Shown one piece after another: positions 44,019-51,761 of a DNA stretch of 64,000 nucleotides. The DNA is from Clostridium cylindrosporum DSM 605 (GTDB lineage Bacteria > Bacillota > Clostridia > Clostridiales > Caloramatoraceae): contig NZ_LFVU01000005.1 in assembly GCF_001047375.1 (NCBI RefSeq), positions 32,874 through 96,873 of the forward strand, written 5' to 3'. The translations under genes and the position numbers were made by a program. The notes under the pieces were generated by a model. It ran no database searches. It saw nothing but the letters and a program-made list of their open reading frames with translations, and had not been told where the DNA came from. Every line of letters begins with the position of its first letter. The first letter of the stretch is position 1.

Positions 44019-45626
44019 TTATTTTTGGTAACATATATCTGAAAGTTCTAAGTCTACTGCTCCAATTTGATATTCATTTAAATTAAATTCCTCAATATTA
44101 TCACTTAACTTATTTTTTGGTAGAGTTATAATAAATTCACTTCCAACATTAATTTCACTATGTACTTTTATGTTTCCACCATGTTGTTCTATAATTGACT
44201 TAGCTAGTGATAATCCTATTCCACTACCTTCATTTTCTCTAACATAACCATTACTAACTTGCCTAAATCTCTCAAATATTACATTTATCTTATCTTCACT
44301 CATACCTATTCCACTATCTTTAATTGAAATATTAACATTTTCCCCTGAGTTAATATTAACAAATACTTCTCCACCTTCGTGGGTAAATTTAATCGCATTG
44401 GATAGAATATTTAGGATTACCCTTTCCATTTTACTTGGATCCATTAAAATATGTATTTCTTCATCATTGGTATCAAAGGTTAAGTTTATGTCTTTATTTT
44501 CCATATAAGGAATCACTGAGTTAGTTATTTCCTCTACAAAGGATACTATATTGCATTTTTTCAATTGGATATCTTTAAACCCAGAATCTATTTTTGTTAT
44601 ATCTATAATATTATTAACAAGCCTTAATAATCTTAGTGCATTAAACCTGACTATTGTTAAATATTCATTTAATTTTCCGTTTTCATCATTAATATTCCCT
44701 TTATCCATTTGGAAGGATAATAATTGGAGTGCCCCAAGTATTACATTAAGAGGAGTTCTTAATTCATGAGAAACATCAGTAAAAAACTCTGTTTTCATTT
44801 TTTCACTTTTTATGGTTTTATCAAGCTCTTTATTTTTAGTATTTATTAATTCCTCAAGTTCTTTAACTTCTTTCCTAACTTCCATATCTCTAAATGCAAG
44901 TAGTACTCCCTTTTCACCATTAAATACAATAGGAGAGATATACATATCAACATCATATTCACTTAAATCTAAGGTTCTTATTTTTTCTCTATATACAATA
45001 TTAGGTATGTTTCTAGAGTTAATTCCATTAACTATCTCTTCTATATTAAATGTTGATTCTGCAGATATAAATTCACTAAATCTTCTTCCAATGAACTCAC
45101 TCCAGCACTCTCCACCTAAAAACTTAATTGCACTATAATTAATAAATCTTATTTTATTGTTAACATATATGCACATGCTATATGGCAAAAATTCAGATAG
45201 ATGCTTATATATTTTAAGTTCATCTAATGTATTTTCATTTGAGTTCTCAAGATATGAAGAATAAAACCATATTAAAGTTACCCTATCTTCATTAATAGGG
45301 TCTTTTTTTATATCAACCTGATACCATGTCCCAGTAAAGTTTCCCACATAAACATATACAGTTTCTTCTGATATCATATTAGTTTTGATAATATTATCTA
45401 TACATTCAAATAATCTTTTATAAGCAACTTCTGAAAATTTATTTATATTATTAGTTTTTAATATTAATCTATTTGAATCAATACTTATTTCTGAGTCTTG
45501 TCTAAATATTTCTTCAGCTTCTCCTAGTGATGAATATATATTGCCTTTTATATCAACTGAACATACAAACAGAGGTGTAATTTCGATTTTCTTACTATAG
45601 TTACTTAGATACTCACAGCTTTGCAC
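44019..45626 (-). CDS. PAS-containing sensor histidine kinase (orphan, cytoplasmic)
   Basis: 535 residues with no membrane segment. There are two PAS-like regions (about 17-125 and 140-250, the latter with CIYVNNKIRFINYSAIKFLGG), then a HisKA domain with the phospho-acceptor in FFTDVSHELRTPLNVILG (His287) and a HATPase_c domain (NILSNAIKFTHEGG, DSGIGMSEDKINVIFERF, GSGIGLSLAKSI). No response regulator adjoins. GGGAGG is 8 nt before a GTG at 45626 and only 2 nt before the GTG at 45632, so I use 45626. The signal is unknown; soluble PAS kinases in clostridia include Spo0A-feeding kinases. Confidence 0.87.
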   Translation of the reverse strand: MQSCEYLSNYSKKIEITPLFVCSVDIKGNIYSSLGEAEEIFRQDSEISIDSNRLILKTNNINKFSEVAYKRLFECIDNIIKTNMISEETVYVYVGNFTGTWYQVDIKKDPINEDRVTLIWFYSSYLENSNENTLDELKIYKHLSEFLPYSMCIYVNNKIRFINYSAIKFLGGECWSEFIGRRFSEFISAESTFNIEEIVNGINSRNIPNIVYREKIRTLDLSEYDVDMYISPIVFNGEKGVLLAFRDMEVRKEVKELEELINTKNKELDKTIKSEKMKTEFFTDVSHELRTPLNVILGALQLLSFQMDKGNINDENGKLNEYLTIVRFNALRLLRLVNNIIDITKIDSGFKDIQLKKCNIVSFVEEITNSVIPYMENKDINLTFDTNDEEIHILMDPSKMERVILNILSNAIKFTHEGGEVFVNINSGENVNISIKDSGIGMSEDKINVIFERFRQVSNGYVRENEGSGIGLSLAKSIIEQHGGNIKVHSEINVGSEFIITLPKNKLSDNIEEFNLNEYQIGAVDLELSDICYQK

Positions 45627-45942
45627 CTTCACAACCTCCCTAGAAAATTTTTACTATTAATACATGTAATTCTATAAAATATTATACTTTCCTTTATTTT
45701 ACTATAGAATTGCATTAAACTTCTAAAATTTTATATTCACTTAATATTTAAACCTTTTTAAAACACATAATATTCTAAGTACTCCTATAAAATACTTTTT
45801 TATTTACATAGACTTTTACAAAGATAAATAAAATAATGTTCAGTTTTGTCTACTTAAAACTAATAATACTACTCTTCTTAAATTTTAAATTATTACAAAT
45901 TATCATTGTTAAAGTAAAAAAATAAAAAGTAGACTAAATAGA
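45627..45942. other. AT-rich intergenic region between kinase and TetR genes
   Basis: No coding frame with a ribosome binding site is visible. The right end carries the hairpin AAAAAGTAG/CTACTTTTT (about 45924-45951), overlapping the TetR stop codon and followed on the minus strand by ATTTTTTTAC, a terminator for the TetR gene. The rest should contain the histidine kinase promoter; no clear pair of hexamers was picked. Confidence 0.5.
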
Positions 45943-46509
45943 CTACTTTTTACCAATGCCCCTCATTAAAAATTCAACTAAATTATCTAACACTTCTTCT
46001 ATATCTATATCCTTATGTGTAATGTTATACACCACAGTAGAAGTCATTACTCCAAAAAAATTAAATGCAATAATTTCTATGTTATTTTTGTTTATAAAAC
46101 TTTCATCAGCGGCTTCTAATAAATATCCTTCAAGTAATACAAAGTATTTTTTCAAGACTTCTCTTAAATGAGTTTGTCTATCTTCATCTCCCCACATCTG
46201 ACTTAGTACAGTTTTAAAAAATGGTAAATAGGTTATAACCAATTTTAATTGTACTTCACAAACTTTTCTAAGTTTATCTGTTGGATCATCTAAATGCTTT
46301 GTCTTATCGTATAGCTCTTCTTTTATCATTTTTATACCTTCATCAATAATAAACTTAAAGATATCTTCTTTACTTTTAAAATGATAATAAAGTGTTCCCT
46401 TAGCTACTCCTGCTGCTTCAGCAATTTCATCCATTGTTGATTTATGATATCCCTTTTTTGAAAAAGATTTAATAGCTGCATCAAAAATAACCTTTTTTGT
46501 TTTATTCAT
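45943..46509 (-). CDS. TetR/AcrR-family transcriptional regulator
   Basis: 188 residues. N-terminal TetR helix-turn-helix: IFDAAIKSFSKKGYHKSTMDEIAEAAGVAKGTLYYHFKSKEDIF; a ligand-binding helical C-terminal domain follows. Repressor of an unknown target. The frame opens at 46533, but GAGGTGG lies 7 nt before the ATG at 46509 (MNKTKK). It is transcribed divergently from the polysaccharide deacetylase gene 175 bp away, a possible target. No efflux pump gene is adjacent. Confidence 0.9.
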   Translation of the reverse strand: MNKTKKVIFDAAIKSFSKKGYHKSTMDEIAEAAGVAKGTLYYHFKSKEDIFKFIIDEGIKMIKEELYDKTKHLDDPTDKLRKVCEVQLKLVITYLPFFKTVLSQMWGDEDRQTHLREVLKKYFVLLEGYLLEAADESFINKNNIEIIAFNFFGVMTSTVVYNITHKDIDIEEVLDNLVEFLMRGIGKK

Positions 46510-46684
46510 ATAATATCCACCTCTAAAAACCATTATGTATATTTACAAAATATTGTTAAAACAGTCAAACTATTCAGTATAAATATTTTAACACTTAATG
46601 TAGTTAAAATAAATACTTTTAAATAATCGAATTTTGGAAATGCTAATTATATAAATCAAAATGCTATATGAAAGGAGAATTTAT

Positions 46685-47488
46685 ATGAGATATCCCTTGA
46701 TAAAAACATTACTTCATAAGATTATACTAATACTGTTATTTATTATAATACTTATTATTTCCTCAATTACAAATATTAATGCGAGCACAAAATTTTTACC
46801 TTCAATTTCTACTACATTAGATGAAGATAGGGAAACCGATGATATAGACTCTCCTAAGCTTGTAAATTCATCTAAAACAAGATATGTTTACTTAACATTT
46901 GATGATGGACCTGATCCTAAAATTACACCTAAAATTTTAGATACGCTAAAAAGTGAAAATGTAAAAGCAACTTTTTTTGTCATAGGAAAAAATGTTGATT
47001 ATTATAAAAAAACATTTAAAAGAATTGTTAGTGATGGTCATACTATAGGACTTCATTCATATACACATAATTTATCTGAGGTTTATAAATCTGATGATGC
47101 CTTCATTAATGAAATGAAAAAAAGTGATAAACTTATTAAATCAATCACAGGAAAAACAACTTCAATTTTAAGGTTTCCAGGTGGAACATTCAAACGTATG
47201 ACACCTAGCCTACTTAATAAGCTTCACCTAAATAACTACAAAATATATGATTGGCATTCATCAGTAGATGATGGTATGTATCCTAAAACTTCACCTGATA
47301 AACTAGTAAAAAATGCACTTTCTTATGGAACTAAAGGAAGGGATATAATTATTTTACTACACAGCAGACCTAATAACAAAACAACTGCTGAGGCACTTCC
47401 TAAACTAATAAAACACTATAAATCTCAAGGATATAGTTTTAAAACTTTATCCTCCAATACCCCTGAATATTACTTTTACTGCAAATAG
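46685..47488 (+). CDS. Membrane-anchored polysaccharide deacetylase (NodB domain)
   Basis: 267 residues: a hydrophobic anchor (about 9-30), then a NodB deacetylase domain with VYLTFDDGPDPKITPKIL (metal Asp pair), HSYTHNLSEVY (His pair), RFPGG, IYDWHSSVDDG and IILLHSRP. This is the PdaA/PgdA family, which removes acetyl groups from peptidoglycan sugars or forms spore cortex muramic lactam; which of these cannot be decided. AAAGGAG lies ahead of the ATG at 46685; the longer frame from 46661 lacks a site. Confidence 0.88.
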   Translation: MRYPLIKTLLHKIILILLFIIILIISSITNINASTKFLPSISTTLDEDRETDDIDSPKLVNSSKTRYVYLTFDDGPDPKITPKILDTLKSENVKATFFVIGKNVDYYKKTFKRIVSDGHTIGLHSYTHNLSEVYKSDDAFINEMKKSDKLIKSITGKTTSILRFPGGTFKRMTPSLLNKLHLNNYKIYDWHSSVDDGMYPKTSPDKLVKNALSYGTKGRDIIILLHSRPNNKTTAEALPKLIKHYKSQGYSFKTLSSNTPEYYFYCK

Positions 47489-47891
47489 TATGTCTTTTAT
47501 TTTAATAATAAAAACCCTAATTATAATGCTTATTAATTCCCCTCATATATAAGCGCTATTTTAGGGTTTTTTATTTTTCGGCTTTAAATATCATATTTTA
47601 ACTTTTAAAAATACACTTAAATATTTTTGTAACCAAACACCATACTTTGTCATAAATTGTTATTAGATTAAAAAACTTAGATAAAAATAAATGTAATTGT
47701 TGCAAATGTAAATGCAAATATTGTAACTAATACACCTATTGTAATCATTAATTAGCTTTTAATAGTTAGTCTATAGACTACTTGCCTTAAGATTAACTAT
47801 TATAAATATATTTACAATCCTTATAGGATTGTAAACTGACCCTAGTGGTCTTTAAAATTTAAATTTAAACATCTTTAAAGGGGGTAATTTT
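47489..47891. other. Intergenic region with terminator and inverted repeats
   Basis: AAAACCCTAA (47511-47520) and TTAGGGTTTT (47561-47570) with a following T-run form the deacetylase terminator. Further on are a large imperfect inverted repeat TAATAGTTA...TAACTATTA with inner AGTCTATAGACT (about 47759-47801) and a perfect one, TTTACAATCCT-TAT-AGGATTGTAAA (47811-47835), in the leader of the Cys/Gly-rich gene at 47892. A 23-codon hydrophobic frame on the minus strand (47677-47748) lacks a ribosome binding site. Confidence 0.55.
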
Positions 47892-48302
47892 ATGTCAAAG
47901 AAATGTTGCTGTAAATCTCATTCTCACAAACTAGAATCATGCGGGTGCCCAACTCCTAGAATGTGCTGTGGAACTATGGCTGTACCAACAACTGCTTATA
48001 ACATGGTATCTGTTCCACAAATGGTTTACGACAATGTTCCTGCTTCAGCGGTAGCAGGAGCTAACTTTAACCAATATCCTTCACATGTTGGCGGATATGG
48101 CGGACACGGTGGATATGATGAAGGCTGTGGTAGCGGTATCATCATAATCATAATCATACTACTTCTTTGCTGTGGAAATGGATTTGGTGGAAGCCATGGA
48201 GGACATGATGATGACTGTGGATTCGGTGATTCATCTTGCGGAAGTATCATAATCATTATAATCCTAATTCTTTGCTTCTGTGGTAACGGGTTCGGATATT
48301 AA
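47892..48302 (+). CDS. Cys/Gly-rich protein with two oligo-isoleucine segments
   Basis: 136 residues. The start KKCCCKSHSHKLESCGCPTPRMCCG is cysteine-rich; a middle region (TAYNMVSVPQMVYDNVPASAVAG) is followed by a Gly/His/Tyr linker. Two near-identical hydrophobic modules follow: GSGIIIIIIILLLCCGNGFGG and GSIIIIIILILCFCGNGFGY, separated by a His/Asp/Gly linker. GGGGG precedes the ATG. First of five small genes in the same direction. It may be a membrane- or surface-inserted structural protein of the spore; this is a guess from composition. No family recognised. Confidence 0.65.
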   Translation: MSKKCCCKSHSHKLESCGCPTPRMCCGTMAVPTTAYNMVSVPQMVYDNVPASAVAGANFNQYPSHVGGYGGHGGYDEGCGSGIIIIIIILLLCCGNGFGGSHGGHDDDCGFGDSSCGSIIIIIILILCFCGNGFGY

Positions 48303-48308
48303 TTTATA

Positions 48309-48325
48309 GGGGGTTATCCCCCCTA
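48309..48325 (+). repeat. G/C-rich hairpin behind the first cluster gene
   Basis: AGGGGG-TTAT-CCCCCCT just after the stop at 48302, a stable stem in an AT-rich spacer. Weak T-run, so it may protect or punctuate the mRNA and not terminate it fully. Confidence 0.5.
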
Positions 48326-48384
48326 CATTTTAATAATTGTGAATTTGTATAATTTTTAAATTATATTATAAAGGAGGAGTTTTT

Positions 48385-48642
48385 ATGTCATGCTGTAACT
48401 CAAATTTTGGTCACGGGTATCCTGTTCCTAGTCCTTATGTATCTCCAGCACAATACGATAGAGGTTATGGAAATTGTGGCTTTGGAGGCATTTGGATAAT
48501 CATAATAATTTTACTTTTATGCTGTGACGGCTTTAATGGAATCGGCGGTAGACATGATGGATGCGACGATGGATTCAGTGGTATCTGGATAATCATCATT
48601 ATCCTATTACTATGTGGCTGCGGAAGTGGATTTGGATACTAA
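48385..48642 (+). CDS. Cys/Gly-rich protein with two oligo-isoleucine segments (paralogue)
   Basis: 85 residues, evidently related to the protein at 47892. It starts MSCCNSNFGHGYPVPSPYV, then carries two modules GGIWIIIIILLLCCDGFNG and SGIWIIIIILLLCGCGSGFGY with a His/Asp/Gly linker (GGRHDGCDDG) between them. Each module is W/G, five Ile, three Leu, then Cys and Gly-Phe. GGAGG precedes the ATG. The repeat pattern in both genes suggests duplication within and between genes. Confidence 0.65.
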   Translation: MSCCNSNFGHGYPVPSPYVSPAQYDRGYGNCGFGGIWIIIIILLLCCDGFNGIGGRHDGCDDGFSGIWIIIIILLLCGCGSGFGY

Positions 48643-48701
48643 TTTATCCTAATCTAAAAATAAGCCTTACCTTAACTTTTGATAAAATTTCTAAGTCTTT
48701 T

Positions 48702-48721
48702 GGGGGAGGTTTTACTCCCCC
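48702..48721 (+). terminator. Terminator-like hairpin behind the second cluster gene
   Basis: GGGGGAG (48702-48708), loop GTTTTA, CTCCCCC (48715-48721), then TTTCT, plus strand. Confidence 0.6.
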
Positions 48722-48753
48722 TTTCTACATAATAACGAAAGGTAGGTGTAAAA

Positions 48754-49392
48754 ATGGCTCAAAATCAATTTGATCCAAATATGTTAAATAATCTTTTATC
48801 TCAAATAGATCCTAATCAACTTGCCTCCCTATTAAATTCTCTACAGAATCAAGGAAGCAACGTGAAAAGTAAACCAGACGTTATAATAGAAATACCTGAT
48901 GAAGATATAGAAACATCTTCCGAATCAACATATAACAATAATAGCTACAATAACTATAATCAACCCAAAGGCCAAAATACAAATTATTCCCCTAATAATA
49001 TAGATTTGCAATCACTTTTATCAAGCCTTCAAAGTCAGATGTCTCAACAAAACCCTCAAGGAATGTACCAAAATCAAAACCCTCCTAATTTAAATTCCCT
49101 TATGTCTATGCTTATGGGAAATGGAGGACAATACCAAAACCAAATGTACCAAAATCCATATCCCCAAAGGCCTAACTTCCCTCCTCATATGGGTCCACAG
49201 AGAAATTCACAATTTCCTCTTGGTATGATGGGCAATATGATGGGTGGTATGCCAAATATTCTATCAATGCTCGGAGGTGGAGGAGGTATGGGGGGTCTTG
49301 GACAACTACCAAATCTAATGAGGGCTATGGGCGGCATGGGTGGTAGAAATCCAATGATGCAGATGCTTTCTAGGTTTATGGGAAGACGTTAA
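48754..49392 (+). CDS. Gln/Asn/Met/Gly-rich low-complexity protein
   Basis: 212 residues. An N-terminal helical motif NMLNNLLSQIDPNQLASLLNSLQNQ is followed by an acidic stretch (VIIEIPDEDIE), Asn/Tyr/Gln-rich disorder, a second helical unit (LQSLLSSLQSQMSQQ), and a Met/Gly-rich C-terminus (GMMGNMMGGMPN, GGGGGMGGLGQ) ending in RFMGRR. No signal peptide or membrane segment. The IDxNQLxxxL motif recurs in the protein at 49816, so the two are related. Structural role suspected; unknown family. Confidence 0.65.
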   Translation: MAQNQFDPNMLNNLLSQIDPNQLASLLNSLQNQGSNVKSKPDVIIEIPDEDIETSSESTYNNNSYNNYNQPKGQNTNYSPNNIDLQSLLSSLQSQMSQQNPQGMYQNQNPPNLNSLMSMLMGNGGQYQNQMYQNPYPQRPNFPPHMGPQRNSQFPLGMMGNMMGGMPNILSMLGGGGGMGGLGQLPNLMRAMGGMGGRNPMMQMLSRFMGRR

Positions 49393-49525
49393 TTAGTAGG
49401 CTATGTAGAGTTATCTGCATGGCTTATTAATCTTTACTATTTATCTAAACTTTTGTAACACATTTATCTCAAATGAATATTATAGTACTATAGTTTCTTT
49501 TTAGAAATTAAATGAGGTGATTTTA

Positions 49526-49798
49526 ATGAGCCGTTACTATGAATGCGACAATATACTGAATAACTGTTGTGATAAATATAAAAAAAAATGTCATAGAAGT
49601 AAAAAGCATAAAAGAAGAGATGACAGAGAATATTGCAATCCTGCTCAATATAGTTATGATACATTTGGATCTTATAACCAATATTCAAACTCATGCTCAC
49701 CTTCTTATAATTCAGGCTCATATGATAATATCCTAGTTCTACTATTAATAATATTGCTTTTATGTAGTAGTAATTGCACTCCATGCTGTGAAGAGTAA
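49526..49798 (+). CDS. Small Cys/Lys/Tyr-rich protein with hydrophobic C-terminus
   Basis: 90 residues: MSRYYECDNILNNCCDKYKKKCHRSKKHKRRDDREYC, then a Tyr/Ser/Asn linker, then a hydrophobic segment (NILVLLLIILLLCSSNCTPCCEE) ending in cysteines. The overall plan matches the proteins at 47892 and 48385. The frame opens with GTG at 49517, but GAGGTG lies 6 nt before the ATG at 49526. It ends 17 bp before the next gene. Confidence 0.65.
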   Translation: MSRYYECDNILNNCCDKYKKKCHRSKKHKRRDDREYCNPAQYSYDTFGSYNQYSNSCSPSYNSGSYDNILVLLLIILLLCSSNCTPCCEE

Positions 49799-49815
49799 TT
49801 TAAAGGAGGAGACTT

Positions 49816-50283
49816 ATGTCAAAGAAAAAAAGAGATAGGGATAAAGACAGAGATAGAGATAGAGACCATGATAGAGATAACTACCCAAATCAAAACCAGA
49901 ACATACCATACGGCTACTATCCAAACATGCAAAACCAAAACTATAACCCAAACATACAAAATATGAACTATAATCCAAATTACAACCCAAACTATAATCC
50001 AAACTTTAATCCAAATATGCAAGGACAAAACTTCAACCAAAATCCTCAACCTCAGGCAGATTTAAACACATTAATGGGAATGTTAAATAATATTGATGTA
50101 AACCAGCTTGTTGGTATGTTATCCCAAATGAATACAAATCAGCAAAATCAAGGTGGTAATCAAGGAGTACCTATGAACCAAGCATTTGATATCTTAAATT
50201 CACTTAAATCATTTATGCCAGCTGATAAAATATCTATGGTAGAAAAGATACTAAACAATCTTAATTCCCAAGAAAAGAAATAA
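49816..50283 (+). CDS. Asn/Gln-rich protein with YNPN repeats
   Basis: 155 residues: a highly charged Arg/Asp/Lys head (KKKRDRDKDRDRDRDHDRD), a middle with repeated (Y/F)NPN units, then two helical motifs, LNTLMGMLNNIDVNQLVGMLSQM and FDILNSLKSFMPADKISMVEKILNNL. The NIDVNQLVGML motif parallels DPNQLASLL in the protein at 48754. GGAGG precedes the ATG. Last of the five-gene cluster. Possibly a matrix or coat protein; no family recognised. Confidence 0.65.
   Translation: MSKKKRDRDKDRDRDRDHDRDNYPNQNQNIPYGYYPNMQNQNYNPNIQNMNYNPNYNPNYNPNFNPNMQGQNFNQNPQPQADLNTLMGMLNNIDVNQLVGMLSQMNTNQQNQGGNQGVPMNQAFDILNSLKSFMPADKISMVEKILNNLNSQEKK
49938..50019 (+). repeat. Coding tandem repeat, YNPN units
   Basis: Imperfect 12-nt units (tataaTCCAAAC-like) encode successive (Y/F)NPN tetrapeptides inside the gene at 49816. 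Codon wobble varies between units, so the repeat is kept at protein level. Confidence 0.75.
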
Positions 50284-50287
50284 TAAT

Positions 50288-50320
50288 AAGGCTACTTGTA
50301 GTTTTTCTGCAAGTAGCCTT
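50288..50320. terminator. Terminator of the low-complexity cluster
   Basis: AAGGCTACTTG (50288-50298) and CAAGTAGCCTT (50310-50320), 11 bp perfect stem between convergent genes. Confidence 0.8.
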
Positions 50321-50338
50321 ACTTTATATAATTAATGT

Positions 50339-51118
50339 CTATGCAAATGTTTTCATATATAATAAAGCAATTAATGAAGTAAAATTAAATATCATATGAT
50401 TAATAACCGCTGCCCTATAACCATGCTTTTCATATAGATAACAATTATAAATTCCAACAGAGAAGAACATGACTACTCCTGCAATATTATAATGTAAAAG
50501 AGTAAAAAGCAAGCTAGTTAATATAGCCGACATTACTTTCCACATTCTCTTTTTTAGTATCCTATAGAAGAGATGTCTAAATATGAATTCTTCAAGTATT
50601 GGTGCAGTAATAACCATCAGAACCATTAAATATATAGATTCCCCAAATGATGCATTTAGAAACTTGCCTACTACCTCTTGCTCCTCAACCTTAAATCCTA
50701 AAATAGGTAAAAGCACTAAAAACCAAAAACTTATTGCTGTTACTAATACTTTAAATATTAGAGACTTAATAATTATAAATAGTCTCTCTTTAGCCACAGT
50801 AATTGTAATTGCTCTATTACTGTGCTTAAAAGTAAAATCCTTTTTAGCCAATGGTCTTAGGTAGTATGCCTCTTCACTTTTGTTCCTATTTTTATATACA
50901 TATAACAAATAGATAATCGAAATTAATGTTGGGAAAATATTATCTGTAAAAATAGTAATAACCATATATATAGCAAAAGCTATAACTAAAAATCTTTTTT
51001 GTTTCTTACTTTTTTTCTTTTTCATATTTGAAACTAATGCTGTCCATGGAGGTATACTTATTAGTAATATAAGTAATATATTTTTTAAATAATGGATAAT
51101 TAGCATTTCTTTAACCAT
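50339..51118 (-). CDS. CPBP-family intramembrane metalloprotease
   Basis: 259 residues, about seven membrane helices. All CPBP motifs are intact: EEFIFRHLFYRIL (EExxxR), FTLLHYN (His) and NHMIFNF. The enzyme cleaves within the membrane; its substrate is unknown. This copy keeps the Arg that the CPBP protein at 12569 lacks. GGGGAG is 4 nt ahead of the ATG at 51118; the longer frame from 51139 has no site. Monocistronic, between the low-complexity cluster and engB. Confidence 0.85.
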   Translation of the reverse strand: MVKEMLIIHYLKNILLILLISIPPWTALVSNMKKKKSKKQKRFLVIAFAIYMVITIFTDNIFPTLISIIYLLYVYKNRNKSEEAYYLRPLAKKDFTFKHSNRAITITVAKERLFIIIKSLIFKVLVTAISFWFLVLLPILGFKVEEQEVVGKFLNASFGESIYLMVLMVITAPILEEFIFRHLFYRILKKRMWKVMSAILTSLLFTLLHYNIAGVVMFFSVGIYNCYLYEKHGYRAAVINHMIFNFTSLIALLYMKTFA

Positions 51119-51141
51119 AAAACTCCCCTTTAAGTCCATAT

Positions 51142-51171
51142 AAAGATAGGAGTCAATTGACTCCTATCTTT
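51142..51171. terminator. 30 bp perfect palindrome behind engB
   Basis: AAAGATAGGAGTCAA (51142-51156) followed by its exact reverse complement to 51171. It lies at the end of the proteostasis operon, before the CPBP gene on the same strand. Confidence 0.65.
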
Positions 51172-51761
51172 TACTCTATATTGCTGTAATCTTTAATAAC
51201 TTCCCATAATTCATCTCTACCTTCCTTAGTCTGAGATGAAAAGTGTAGTAATATATCACTACTTGACATTTGTAGAGACTTTCTAATTTGTACTAGGCTT
51301 TTATTTCTGTGATTTCTAGTTAACTTATCCGCCTTAGTAGCAACTACAACCATTTGTGATCCTGTTGCCTTCATCCAATCGAACATTAACTTATCATCCT
51401 TTGTTGGTTCATGTCTAACATCAACTAAAAGTATAACCAACTTTAATTGTTCTCTGCTATTTAGGTATGCTTCAATCATACCTCCCCACTTGGCCTTCTC
51501 ATCCTTAGCAACCTTTGCATATCCGTAACCTGGAAGATCCACTAGATATAGAGCATCGTTAACTCCAAAAAAGTTTATAACTCTTGTTTTCCCAGGAGTT
51601 GAACTAGTTCTTGCTAGTGATTTTCTATTAACTAATGAGTTTATAAGTGATGATTTACCTACATTTGATCTTCCTGCAAATGCTACCTCTGGAAGTCCTG
51701 TTTCTGGATACTGTGAAGGAGATACTGCTGTTGCATAAATATCTGATTTTTTAATTATCAT
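51171..51761 (-). CDS. engB: Ribosome biogenesis GTPase EngB (YsxC/YihA)
   Basis: 196 residues: G1 GRSNVGKSSLIN, G2/G3 STPGKTR and DLPGYGYA, G4 TKADKL. It assists assembly of the large ribosomal subunit. GAGGTG precedes the ATG, which overlaps the lon stop by 11 bp, so it is translationally coupled. lon-engB (ysxC) adjacency is conserved in Firmicutes. Confidence 0.95.
   Translation of the reverse strand: MIIKKSDIYATAVSPSQYPETGLPEVAFAGRSNVGKSSLINSLVNRKSLARTSSTPGKTRVINFFGVNDALYLVDLPGYGYAKVAKDEKAKWGGMIEAYLNSREQLKLVILLVDVRHEPTKDDKLMFDWMKATGSQMVVVATKADKLTRNHRNKSLVQIRKSLQMSSSDILLHFSSQTKEGRDELWEVIKDYSNIE

Noticed and set aside
47677..47748. 23-codon hydrophobic frame on the minus strand, like a type I toxin
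   Set aside because: There is no ribosome binding site and no antisense RNA promoter/terminator pair was found; it could be chance in an AT-rich spacer.
49938..50019. Tandem 12-nt repeat considered as CRISPR or minisatellite
   Set aside because: Units are contiguous without spacers, in frame, and vary at wobble positions, so it is a protein-level YNPN repeat.
49488..50049. Tyr- and Val/Ile-rich frames antisense to the genes at 49526 and 49816
   Set aside because: They arise from translating the repeated NYNPN and RDRD codons backwards; no ribosome binding sites.
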